Source: Chryseobacterium gleum (GTDB lineage: Bacteria > Bacteroidota > Bacteroidia > Flavobacteriales_D > Sanyastnellaceae). Taken from it: a DNA stretch of 64,000 nt. How positions within the stretch are numbered: the stretch's first letter is position 1; each line of letters begins with the position of its first letter. The DNA lies in NCBI GenBank assembly GCA_945881835.1, contig CAMCVP010000008.1, positions 1 through 64,000 of the forward strand. Reading direction: 5' to 3'. Shown here one piece after another: positions 24,177 through 32,657 of the stretch. A model generated the notes under the pieces. The model saw nothing but the letters and a program-made list of their open reading frames with translations, ran no database searches and was not told the origin of the DNA. The position numbers were made by a program, and so were the translations under genes.

Positions 24177-25102
24177 TTGTTCAATTCGAAAACAAATCGG
24201 TTACCCTACCCGATTTCTTGCTTATTGGTGCTGCGAAAAGCGGCACCACTTCCCTATTCGAATATTTGAATCAACACGCGGAAGTATTCGTTCCCGCAAA
24301 AAAAGAATTGTTCTATTTTTCGTTCGGGAACAAACAACCCAAATACACAAATACGAATTTCCTTTCTATGTTAACGTGGAAAAGGACAGATTACATTAAC
24401 GAGTTTCAGCATACAAAAGGGAAAATTAGTGGGGAGTGTTCTACCTCATATCTTTACACGAGTTCAGAAACCATTGCTAACATTCAAGAGCTATATGGTG
24501 AACAAGCCCGAGATTTGAAAATAATTGTCATACTCAGAAACCCTGTCGACCGAGCATTTTCTCATTACACGCATTTGGTTCGAAACGGTTTGGAAAACTT
24601 ATCGTTTGAAGAAGCCATCCTTCCTGAAAATATTTCAAGAAGAAAAAATGAGATTTGGGGATTCGACTACATCGAATATGGGAATTACGGCACACAACTT
24701 TCCCACTTTTTGAGTGCTTTTCCAAAGACAAAGGTTTTTCTTTTTGAAGATCTGAAAGCTCCAGAGAAACTGCTTAACGATTTACAGTCGTTTTTAGAAC
24801 TTCAAACCCCTTTCACAGCAAACAAAATAGAATCCTTCAATCCGAGTGGCATTCCCAAGCACAAACGCACATTAAGTCTTTTGCGTAATCGGAAGATTAA
24901 GCGCGTATTGAAGTGGTTCACCCCGAAATCACTATCATTCAAACTCAAGCGCATGCGAGATCAGTGGATGGCCAAAACCATGACGCGCATACAAATGAAA
25001 CCGGAAACAAAACAAATGTTAATAGCGCAGTACTCCGAGGAAATCGATAAATTAGCGCAACTTATACAACGCCCACTTAATCACTGGAAAGAATGGCATT
25101 AA
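24173..25102 (+). CDS. sulfotransferase 1 of the EPS block
   Basis: The 309-aa protein is a PAPS-dependent sulfotransferase. The 5'-phosphosulfate loop is GAAKSGTTS (residues 19-27) and the 3'-phosphate motif VILRNPVDRAFSHY lies at about 118-131. A GECSTSYL segment and the C-terminal IDKLAQLIQRPLNHWK also fit the heparan-sulfate NDST-like group. It would sulfate sugars of the polysaccharide in the cytoplasm. It overlaps both neighbours (flippase by 4 nt, next sulfotransferase by 10 nt). PAPS would come from the cysC/cysD/cysN genes at 47.9-52 kb. Confidence 0.9.
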   Translation: MIVQFENKSVTLPDFLLIGAAKSGTTSLFEYLNQHAEVFVPAKKELFYFSFGNKQPKYTNTNFLSMLTWKRTDYINEFQHTKGKISGECSTSYLYTSSETIANIQELYGEQARDLKIIVILRNPVDRAFSHYTHLVRNGLENLSFEEAILPENISRRKNEIWGFDYIEYGNYGTQLSHFLSAFPKTKVFLFEDLKAPEKLLNDLQSFLELQTPFTANKIESFNPSGIPKHKRTLSLLRNRKIKRVLKWFTPKSLSFKLKRMRDQWMAKTMTRIQMKPETKQMLIAQYSEEIDKLAQLIQRPLNHWKEWH

Positions 25103-26010
25103 CATTTTTAGTCAACGGTTTTTTCAGAAGTGGAACGACTTTTCTTTTTGATGAAATAAGAGAGCAATTTCCCGATCGTAAGTGCTTTTACGAACCTTGC
25201 TACCCTAAGCTAGGACTGGTTGTTCAGAATTTCAAAACAAAACAAGGGCCCGATCAATTACATCAGTCTTCGTTGTGGAATGAATATGCACAATTGACTT
25301 CTTCTGAATTTGAAGACTTGTTAAGAAACCACCCGAATACAGACAATAAAGGCATAGCAAACGATGATGCCCTTTATTCTTATTTGAATCAATATCATAA
25401 GTTTGACTTCCCTTGCATATTGCAATCAAACCGATATCACCGCTATTTACATGCAATTCAATCGGAATACAATATTCCTGTGGTTCATATTATACGAAAT
25501 CCAATCGCTGTATACCATTCACTCGTTAAATCTTATTCCCAGCGCACTTCCGGAATAAAAAAAACAATTCGTTCTGCCATATTTCCATTTACTTCAAAAA
25601 ATTATTTCGGACAAGAATCTGAACTCAGGCAGAACATTGAAAAGTTAGGACTTCCACATGTGTTCTACGACAATTGGAAATTTCGATATTTCAATAGAAT
25701 ATCGTTTAAAGAGAAAGTGTATATCAACTGGATTCTAGCGAATTACGCCGTTCTTGTGAACAATAACTCTATCTTGATTCTCTTTTATGAGAACATTATT
25801 TCCAATCCCCATCACGAATCTGGAAGACTATCTTCATTCATTCAAATGCCCTTTGAAATTCGAAACGCAAAAAAAACACGCGAAAGTGTTTTTAGCGAAA
25901 AAGAATACTTCGACTTTCAAAACGTAGTGAACAAATTCAAATTGAATGACATGTGGCAAATTATTTTGAAAGAAATGAATTCTCAGAACGTTAACTATTT
26001 TCATCCTTGA
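25093..26010 (+). CDS. sulfotransferase-like protein 2 of the EPS block
   Basis: This 305-aa protein is more divergent than the others. It keeps the phosphosulfate loop NGFFRSGTTF (about 8-17) and a 3'-phosphate motif VVHIIRNPIAVYHSLVKSYS (about 131-150), but the rest is not close to its neighbour. It is probably a PAPS-dependent sulfotransferase acting on another position or sugar. It overlaps sulfotransferase 1 by 10 nt and the next gene by 4 nt (TTGA). No acceptor can be named. Confidence 0.8.
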   Translation: MALTFLVNGFFRSGTTFLFDEIREQFPDRKCFYEPCYPKLGLVVQNFKTKQGPDQLHQSSLWNEYAQLTSSEFEDLLRNHPNTDNKGIANDDALYSYLNQYHKFDFPCILQSNRYHRYLHAIQSEYNIPVVHIIRNPIAVYHSLVKSYSQRTSGIKKTIRSAIFPFTSKNYFGQESELRQNIEKLGLPHVFYDNWKFRYFNRISFKEKVYINWILANYAVLVNNNSILILFYENIISNPHHESGRLSSFIQMPFEIRNAKKTRESVFSEKEYFDFQNVVNKFKLNDMWQIILKEMNSQNVNYFHP

Positions 26011-27281
26011 ATCAACTAATAAAAAATAGCTTATTCACTTTTGGGTTATCCATGCTATTTATCATTGGATTCCGATTGGCGCTGCATACGCCTTTGAATT
26101 CAATTGTTTATTCTGTTGAAGCGATATGCATTTTGACGTTTTTTATTGTTTTCTTATACCACGTTATCCTCGAACTCTATTCAAAACAAAAGTTAGACAA
26201 CTTCCTTTTGTTGAATATTTTCATGTGCTTGTTTCCATTGATTGGCAGCCTTAGTGCTTTCAGGGAATTTGGACAACCCGTTTATCACGGTCTTATTCAT
26301 CAACGAGATTTCTATTTGTTCCTTATTGGAATCGTAATCTCTTTTCAAATTAAATCTTTGGTTGAACTCAAGTACATTGAAAGGTCTTTTGTGCTCATCT
26401 GTTGGTTAAGTCTCTTCATATTTATAATAACTCCGCTTTTTCTTGAACCTGAGAAATATTTATCGACAGACTTTGTAGGATTCAATCCGTTAAAAGGAGG
26501 TTATATCTACAAATTCGTAATGACCTTTATGGTGTTCGGATTTCTTTATTATGGAATATTGTTTTTCAGAAACAAACGTATTGTAGATGGCCTGTGTTCC
26601 ACTCCTTTCCTGTATTATTTGTTCTTTGTTCGTCAGGATAGATCCATAATCTTACTTTTCGGCCTCACATTTATCATTTTCTTCCTGAAGAGAATTTTTC
26701 CTCTGAATAAAATAAAGTACGGTTTGGTTATCGTGTTGTTTGCTTTCTCTACCGGACTATTTCTTTCGTTTGTGGAAACGAATTATTTCGAAAAGTTTTC
26801 GAACATTATTACAGCTTTTTCAGGAGAAGAAACCAACGAGGCCGCCACGAATGTTCGAACAAAAGAAGTTGCAATTGCATTACCTTATATAGCCAAAAAC
26901 CCCATTTTCGGAAACGGTGAATTAAGTAATCAATGGAATGGCGGTTACCAAAAACTTTTCGGTTACTTCTTCCCTTCTGACATTGGTTTCATAGGAGAAC
27001 TTTACGTTTTTGGAATTGTAGGAACCTTGTTACTGCATGTCCAATTTTTATTCGGGGCCTACTACGTTAGAAAAACGAATGATAAAAAGAACAATCACTT
27101 TTTCATTGTACTCTGTTATTTTTTACTCTATACATTTCTTGATTCATTGACTGCAGGACAAACAATCTTCTATGCTGGAAACAGTATGATTGTGATCTCT
27201 TTACTCTATTCGTACTACAAGCTAAATAGCAATTCGCCCAATTCAGAAACTACAATAACTTCCGATGAGAAATTTGCTTAA
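26007..27281 (+). CDS. O-antigen/EPS polymerase-like membrane protein (Wzy)
   Basis: The 424-aa protein has about eleven membrane spans and a larger hydrophilic loop at about 265-320 (FSGEETNEAATNVRTKEVAIALPYIAKNP). This is the layout of Wzy/O-antigen ligase family proteins, where NVRTKEVAIALPYIAKNPIFGNG resembles the periplasmic loop of polymerases. The start is a TTG overlapping the previous stop (TTGA); an ATG at residue 16 is the alternative. It would polymerise repeat units in the periplasm. Family assignment rests on topology and context. Confidence 0.75.
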   Translation: MNQLIKNSLFTFGLSMLFIIGFRLALHTPLNSIVYSVEAICILTFFIVFLYHVILELYSKQKLDNFLLLNIFMCLFPLIGSLSAFREFGQPVYHGLIHQRDFYLFLIGIVISFQIKSLVELKYIERSFVLICWLSLFIFIITPLFLEPEKYLSTDFVGFNPLKGGYIYKFVMTFMVFGFLYYGILFFRNKRIVDGLCSTPFLYYLFFVRQDRSIILLFGLTFIIFFLKRIFPLNKIKYGLVIVLFAFSTGLFLSFVETNYFEKFSNIITAFSGEETNEAATNVRTKEVAIALPYIAKNPIFGNGELSNQWNGGYQKLFGYFFPSDIGFIGELYVFGIVGTLLLHVQFLFGAYYVRKTNDKKNNHFFIVLCYFLLYTFLDSLTAGQTIFYAGNSMIVISLLYSYYKLNSNSPNSETTITSDEKFA

Positions 27282-28563
27282 GCTTGCCATTCTAATTTTA
27301 GTTTTAGGAACACAAAACAGTTGCAAGCAATCTTCGAAACAGGTTTGTTCCATTCCCGAATCTTTGAATACAATGACTCGGGGAAGTGCTTCGCACAAAA
27401 AATTAGGATTCAACACAAGCAATACCTTTCATCTTCCACTTAATGAAAAAGATATTGAGTTGATTTCCTCTCTTCATGCCGAGGTTCTGCGCTTCCCTGG
27501 TGGAACCATTGGCAATTTCTATCATCCGAGAGGAAATGGTTACGGACTTATCCCTTCGGAATTCCAAAGTCTCGAAGGAAAAGCAATTGAAACACTGGGG
27601 AATCAGCTAACCAAATCAACGGAAGATTCTTCTAACTACCTTTTGCCCTTTATTGATTTAGCTAAAAAAACCAATGCCTCAGTTTTGCTTGTGGCCAATG
27701 TTATATCGGGAACACCGCAAGAATTGGAGTATCTTATTTCAACAATTTTACAAAGCAACTTGAAAATTGAAGGTGTTGAATTGGGAAACGAATTATTCCT
27801 TCCGGCCTACGTGAATTACTTCCCAACCGCGAATGAATACCTAAATCGAATAACTCCGTTCATTGATTTCCTGAAAGCAAACCACCCTTCCATTCCTTTT
27901 TCAATTCCTGTTTCCTTTGGCCATTCCGGAGTGAAGAGAGCGACTGATTGGAATTCTGAAATTCATGACAAAGGCAAATCTGATTATCTATCGATACATT
28001 TTTATTCAGATCCAGCTAAAAAAGATTACGTTGAAGATTATGAAGCGAGGTATAAACTATTGCTTGAACTTTTTCCGAATAAACATTTTTGGTTAAGCGA
28101 GTTCAACCTTCTTCATCCTGGAAAAGAATTCGGCAATTCACACTATCAAGCACTCCAAAACTGCCGATTAATTTCACACGCTTTGATGAATTGCAATGCA
28201 TTGGACATCCTCATTTACCACAATTTACTCGGTAGCGACAAAGCTTTTTCGTTGCTCAGCAAAGACAAAAACGAAACGAAGCAGAACTATTCCTTTCAAC
28301 CTTTTTCAACCTTTTTCAACTGCAACAATCAAGCAACATATTCCGAAATTTGTGACCATTCGTTCGCTTATTTCCATGGAGGAAAAGTTTCAATTGCAGG
28401 AACAACCAAAGAAGAAATACAAATGGAAATACCCCCTTTTATGTTGAATGAATCGGCTAAATATAAACTTCAATTGTATACAGACAAGTCCAAAGAAGTT
28501 CAAGCCATTCGTTCAAAAGCCGTAAAGCTACCCGCTAACTCATTCTATTTCATTACTCAATAA
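27265..28563 (+). CDS. lipoprotein glycosidase-like TIM-barrel protein (clan GH-A)
   Basis: The 432-aa protein begins with a lipoprotein signal (LILVLGTQNSC, Cys20), so it is probably an outer-membrane or periplasmic lipoprotein. It has a GH-A barrel: LRFPGGTIGNFYH (about 77-89), the acid/base Glu in GVELGNELF (E176), and the nucleophile Glu in FWLSEFNLL (E279). That spacing resembles heparanase/GH79, GH39 or GH51-type retaining enzymes. It may trim or release the polysaccharide. It overlaps the polymerase gene by 17 nt. Substrate and exact GH family are not clear. Confidence 0.7.
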   Translation: MRNLLKLAILILVLGTQNSCKQSSKQVCSIPESLNTMTRGSASHKKLGFNTSNTFHLPLNEKDIELISSLHAEVLRFPGGTIGNFYHPRGNGYGLIPSEFQSLEGKAIETLGNQLTKSTEDSSNYLLPFIDLAKKTNASVLLVANVISGTPQELEYLISTILQSNLKIEGVELGNELFLPAYVNYFPTANEYLNRITPFIDFLKANHPSIPFSIPVSFGHSGVKRATDWNSEIHDKGKSDYLSIHFYSDPAKKDYVEDYEARYKLLLELFPNKHFWLSEFNLLHPGKEFGNSHYQALQNCRLISHALMNCNALDILIYHNLLGSDKAFSLLSKDKNETKQNYSFQPFSTFFNCNNQATYSEICDHSFAYFHGGKVSIAGTTKEEIQMEIPPFMLNESAKYKLQLYTDKSKEVQAIRSKAVKLPANSFYFITQ

Positions 28564-28574
28564 TTATCCATTCA

Positions 28575-29576
28575 ATGAAAGGTATATTTGTAGTTGGAAA
28601 TAGTCGGTCAGGAACAACACTTATGAGTCGTGTTTTGGGTCAACACTCAGAGGTTTATCAATTGAATGAACTTCACTTCTACGAAGAGTTGTATGAACCC
28701 CAAGCTATTGTCCCTACTCTTTCGGAAACTGAACAACACCATCTGTTCAATACACTTATGGCACGCGACATTTATGGGTATCTCGAGTATAAATCGAAAC
28801 CGCAGTTGTTGAGTCATCTCGATCACGAATTTCCTGTAAATAATAATACAGCCATAGATGTCTTGAAACAGATGCTTGAGGTACGAACAAGTTCTGCTGG
28901 AAAGAAAATCTTTTGCGAGCAAACTCCGCGAAATGCATTTTACGTTGAAGACATATTAACCTCGTTCCCGCATGCGCATATCGTTTTTATGGTTCGTGAT
29001 CCTCGTGCTGTATTGCTCTCTCAAAAATTAAAATGGAAGCGACGCTACCTCGGAGCAAAAAACATCCCGTTAAAAGAATCTATTCGATCTTGGGCGAATT
29101 TTCACCCCTACCTCATTAGTAAAATGTGGAATAGCATTGCTAAAATTGCTCTTCAATACGAAAACCACCCCAACGTGACGGTTGTCATGTTTGAAGAATT
29201 TACGCAAAACCCTCGCTTGATCATTTCTAAATTGTGTGAAAAACTAGCTATCCCATTTGAAGAAAATATGCTTCATGTGGAAGTAAAAGGATCGTCAACG
29301 GGTACAGACAAAAATGCAAAAGGTGTAATTGCCAAAGAGTCAACTCAAAATAGTTTTCAGGGAATAACCCTTGCCGAAAAATTCATTTGTGAACGAATAA
29401 ACTCGGGCTTAATACTACGTTTCCATTATGTTAACATTCAAAGCAAACCCGTACCCTATTTTGGACTCGCAATTAACTTTTTTCTTCTGTTCTTTAAATC
29501 CGGATTAAGTCTTGTGCTCAATCTCAACCGATTTAAAAATTTAAGAAAAACGATAAAAAAACGATTCGGAGTGTGA
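28575..29576 (+). CDS. sulfotransferase 3 of the EPS block
   Basis: The 333-aa protein starts MKGIFVVGNSRSGTTLMSRVL, the phosphosulfate loop at residues 8-15, with the 3'-phosphate motif VFMVRDPRAVLLSQ at about 136-149. It belongs to the sulfotransferase_3 type rather than the NDST-like type of numbers 1 and 4. A hydrophobic segment near the C-terminus (FGLAINFFLLFFKSGLSLVL, about 294-313) suggests membrane association. It starts 11 bp after the glycosidase-like gene and ends adjoining sulfotransferase 4. Confidence 0.88.
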   Translation: MKGIFVVGNSRSGTTLMSRVLGQHSEVYQLNELHFYEELYEPQAIVPTLSETEQHHLFNTLMARDIYGYLEYKSKPQLLSHLDHEFPVNNNTAIDVLKQMLEVRTSSAGKKIFCEQTPRNAFYVEDILTSFPHAHIVFMVRDPRAVLLSQKLKWKRRYLGAKNIPLKESIRSWANFHPYLISKMWNSIAKIALQYENHPNVTVVMFEEFTQNPRLIISKLCEKLAIPFEENMLHVEVKGSSTGTDKNAKGVIAKESTQNSFQGITLAEKFICERINSGLILRFHYVNIQSKPVPYFGLAINFFLLFFKSGLSLVLNLNRFKNLRKTIKKRFGV

Positions 29577-29578
29577 GT

Positions 29579-30463
29579 ATGAGTAGTAGCGACAAAAAAC
29601 CCAATTTATTCATTGTAGGTGCGCCTAAATCTGGTACAACCCTACTCTATCATTTCTTGAACAACCATCCTGAAGCTTTCATGAGCGAACCGAAGGAAAC
29701 CAATTTCTTCACCTATCCTCATATTAAGAAGCAAAACCTATATTACGACGCTGAGAAAATACACTCGCTTGATCAATACGAGCGCCTCTTTGAAAGCGCA
29801 CAAAAAGAAAAAATTATTGGTGAAGGAAGCGTATCTTATTTATTCTACCCCAATGTTGCGCAAGAACTGCAGCAATACAACCCGCAATCAAATATTGTTA
29901 TTCTACTGAGAAACCCTGCTGAACGTGCCATTTCACATTTTCTAATGGACAGCAGATTGGGATTTATAAACGATTCCATTGAAAATATTTTTTACAAAAA
30001 ATCGACTCATAAGAATGCCCCTCTTTGGTTTCAGCAAGTCTTCGAACTTGGACTTTACAATGAACAAATCAAACGTTATTTCGAGTGCTTTCCCAAAGAA
30101 CAAGTTCATGTGTTTTTCTATGATGAAATAAAAAAAGACACTACCTCTTTTTTTCAAGACATCTGCAGCAAACTTGACATCTCTAATATTGCGTTTGAAA
30201 TTTCTTCTTCCAATAAAAATGCCTTCGAAGCTCCAAAAGGAAAAGCAATGGCTTCCTTGTACAAAAGTGAACGCATTCGTCAACTGAGTAAAAAAATATT
30301 ACCAAATTCAATTGTCGGAAAAATAAAGGAATCGCTCTTCACCAAAGAGAAACCTCAATTCTCAGAACACTTTTTGAAAGATCTAAATTCGTATTATTCT
30401 CATTCTATAAACGAGTTGGCTCAGTTACTTGATAGACCGCTTGATCAATGGAAAAGCAAATAA
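29579..30463 (+). CDS. sulfotransferase 4 of the EPS block
   Basis: The protein is 294 aa from ATG at 29579; a GTG at 29573 would add two residues and overlap the previous stop. The phosphosulfate loop is VGAPKSGTTLL (13-23) and the 3'-phosphate motif VILLRNPAERAISHF lies at about 107-121, with GEGSVSYL and a C-terminal INELAQLLDRPLDQWK. It closely resembles sulfotransferase 1 in layout, so the two may be paralogues. It overlaps the glycosyltransferase by 16 nt. Confidence 0.9.
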   Translation: MSSSDKKPNLFIVGAPKSGTTLLYHFLNNHPEAFMSEPKETNFFTYPHIKKQNLYYDAEKIHSLDQYERLFESAQKEKIIGEGSVSYLFYPNVAQELQQYNPQSNIVILLRNPAERAISHFLMDSRLGFINDSIENIFYKKSTHKNAPLWFQQVFELGLYNEQIKRYFECFPKEQVHVFFYDEIKKDTTSFFQDICSKLDISNIAFEISSSNKNAFEAPKGKAMASLYKSERIRQLSKKILPNSIVGKIKESLFTKEKPQFSEHFLKDLNSYYSHSINELAQLLDRPLDQWKSK

Positions 30464-31560
30464 GTATTATTGACCACGTCGGAACTAAGGCCGGAATAGA
30501 CTTTTACAGTTTATCACTGCTGCAGGGACTTGTCAACAACAATGTACTTGCGTCTTACTACAGTGATCAAAAGAATACTGCATTCTCTTTTCAATCTAAC
30601 AAAACGTTTTTTTTCCAAAGTCATTCGAATCCGATTTTAAAAGTAATTGGATTTACATTCGGATATTCTCTGTCATTATTGCTATGCATGATTAGAGGAG
30701 AACGAAACGTACTCTTCCATTCTTTTTCCTACACCCCAAAAGACTTTTGGTTAGTGATTTTATTGCTTGCTGGACAACGAAAATTATTCACTATTGCTCA
30801 CGATGTGGATAGTCTTTCTCCAGGAGATAAATTCTGGATTAAAAAATTCATCCTAAAAAACTGCACACGAATTATGGTGCACAATGCGTATTCAAAACAG
30901 GAAATAGAAAAGCTGAATATCTCAGAAATAAGCAATAAGACCGTTGTTATACCTCATGGCCATTTCCTAGCATTGAATAAACAACAAATTGAAAAATCTG
31001 AAGCGAAGAACTTGCTTCAGCTGGATTCTAACAAAATTTATTTGCTGTTTTTCGGACAAATAAAAGCTGTGAAGGGTCTTTCGATTCTCATTGAAGCAAT
31101 GGCATTACTTCCCGAGAAATTTCATCTTGTGATCGCTGGAAAGCCTCAATATTCCACTTCAGAAATTGAACATCGAATCAAGGAGCTGAATATCGAAAGT
31201 CGCATCACACGTGAATTCAGATACATTACGAACGCAGAGAGAAACGTATACTTTTCAGCCGCCGATGCTGCAATTCTTCCCTACACAAAGATTTATCAAA
31301 GCGGTGTGCTGCTTATGAGCATGTCCTACGGTCTACCCTGTGTAACTTCAGACCTACCTGCATTCAAAGAGATTATTACAACTGGTGAAAATGGAATACT
31401 TTTCCATTCAGAGAGTTCTTCTGATCTTGCGGAAAAAATAAACGCGCTTTTTGAAGTTGAAAACCTTTGTTCATCCATTGAACACCAATCACTTCAAACC
31501 ATGAATACGAAACACGATTGGAATGCAATTGCACTTCTGTTCAAATCGAAAATGTTATGA
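30448..31560 (+). CDS. glycosyltransferase family 4
   Basis: The 370-aa protein has a GT-B fold of the GT4 type. The N-terminal acceptor domain is followed by LLFFGQIKAVKGLSILIEAMALLP (about 194-217), the usual start of the glycos_transf_1 domain. The donor-binding region ADAAILPYTKIYQSGVLLMSMSYGLPCVTSDLPAFKEII (E-x7-E-like region) follows. It adds a sugar from a nucleotide-sugar donor to the growing repeat unit at the cytoplasmic membrane face. It overlaps the sulfotransferase before it by 16 nt and the next transferase by 4 nt. Confidence 0.88.
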   Translation: MEKQISIIDHVGTKAGIDFYSLSLLQGLVNNNVLASYYSDQKNTAFSFQSNKTFFFQSHSNPILKVIGFTFGYSLSLLLCMIRGERNVLFHSFSYTPKDFWLVILLLAGQRKLFTIAHDVDSLSPGDKFWIKKFILKNCTRIMVHNAYSKQEIEKLNISEISNKTVVIPHGHFLALNKQQIEKSEAKNLLQLDSNKIYLLFFGQIKAVKGLSILIEAMALLPEKFHLVIAGKPQYSTSEIEHRIKELNIESRITREFRYITNAERNVYFSAADAAILPYTKIYQSGVLLMSMSYGLPCVTSDLPAFKEIITTGENGILFHSESSSDLAEKINALFEVENLCSSIEHQSLQTMNTKHDWNAIALLFKSKML

Positions 31561-32657
31561 AAATTGCAATTATTGGAACAAGAGGAATCCCAAATAATTA
31601 TGGCGGATTCGAGCAATTTGCAGACGTTGTATCACAATTGTGGGTGAAAGAAGGTCATGAAGTTTTTGTTTACTGTCCGCACAATCACCCATACACCGCA
31701 ACTGAATTCAATGGCGTTCATCGCATTGTTGTGAAAGATCCGGAAGAGAAAATGGGAACCGTTGGACAATTCTTTTACGACCTCAATTGCATAAGCGATG
31801 CGCGTAAAAGAAATTTCGATATATTTCTTCAGCTTGGATATACAAGCAGTTCAGTGTGGGGATTTTTATTTCCGAAAAAAACCTGCGTGATTACAAATAT
31901 GGATGGGCTTGAGTGGAAAAGAGCAAAGTACGGCAATGCTGTCAAAACTTTCCTTAAAACAGCCGAAAGATGGGCGGTTAATCAAAGCCATGCCATGGTT
32001 TCCGATTCCATTGGCATACAAGACTATTTGAAAGAAACCTACAAAAAGGATTCAACCTTCATAGCCTATGGGGCTGAACTGTTCAATACGGAATTGGCCA
32101 CTCAACTTCCTCAAAAATATTCTTCACTAAGTCCTTTCAAATACGACCTGGTCATTACCCGATTCGTTGCTGACAATAATTTGGAAATGATACTCGATGG
32201 ATTTATTCAATCGAAACAAGAGTTTCCTTTGATCATGTTGGGAAATTCAAAAAACGAATACGGATTGTTCTTGCGAGAAAAATACAATCACCCTTCAATA
32301 ATTTTCGAAGATCCGAATTTCAATATTCACGAACTGAATGTGCTTCGTTATTTTTCGCGCCTGTATTTCCACGGTCACTCTGCTGGAGGAACAAACCCGA
32401 GTTTGTTAGAGGCTATGGCATCCGATGCCCTCCTGTGCGTTCACAACAACATTTTCAACAACAGTGTTATCCAAGGGAATGGTTTTCATTTTATAAACGC
32501 ACAAGAAGTTGCTGATTTAATGAATAAATCAATTCAGAAGGAAGACTATACAACTTGGATTGAAGGGAACAGAAATCTGATTGAAAACAAGTACAGCTGG
32601 AATTTCATTTCCAGCTGTTACTTAGATTTATTTAAAAAGATGCTTAATTCGAAATAA
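31557..32657 (+). CDS. glycosyltransferase (DUF1972 / rhamnosyltransferase-like, GT4)
   Basis: From the ATG at 31557 (ATGA overlap with the previous gene) the protein is 366 aa. MKIAIIGTRGIPNNYGGFE is the hallmark of the DUF1972 N-terminal domain found in Cps2T/WchF-type rhamnosyltransferases. A GT1-type C-terminal domain has HSAGGTNPSLLEAMASDALL. An upstream in-frame start at 31518 is less likely. It is the last gene of the first EPS operon and ends in a 14-bp tail-to-tail overlap with the next gene on the other strand. Confidence 0.88.
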   Translation: MKIAIIGTRGIPNNYGGFEQFADVVSQLWVKEGHEVFVYCPHNHPYTATEFNGVHRIVVKDPEEKMGTVGQFFYDLNCISDARKRNFDIFLQLGYTSSSVWGFLFPKKTCVITNMDGLEWKRAKYGNAVKTFLKTAERWAVNQSHAMVSDSIGIQDYLKETYKKDSTFIAYGAELFNTELATQLPQKYSSLSPFKYDLVITRFVADNNLEMILDGFIQSKQEFPLIMLGNSKNEYGLFLREKYNHPSIIFEDPNFNIHELNVLRYFSRLYFHGHSAGGTNPSLLEAMASDALLCVHNNIFNNSVIQGNGFHFINAQEVADLMNKSIQKEDYTTWIEGNRNLIENKYSWNFISSCYLDLFKKMLNSK

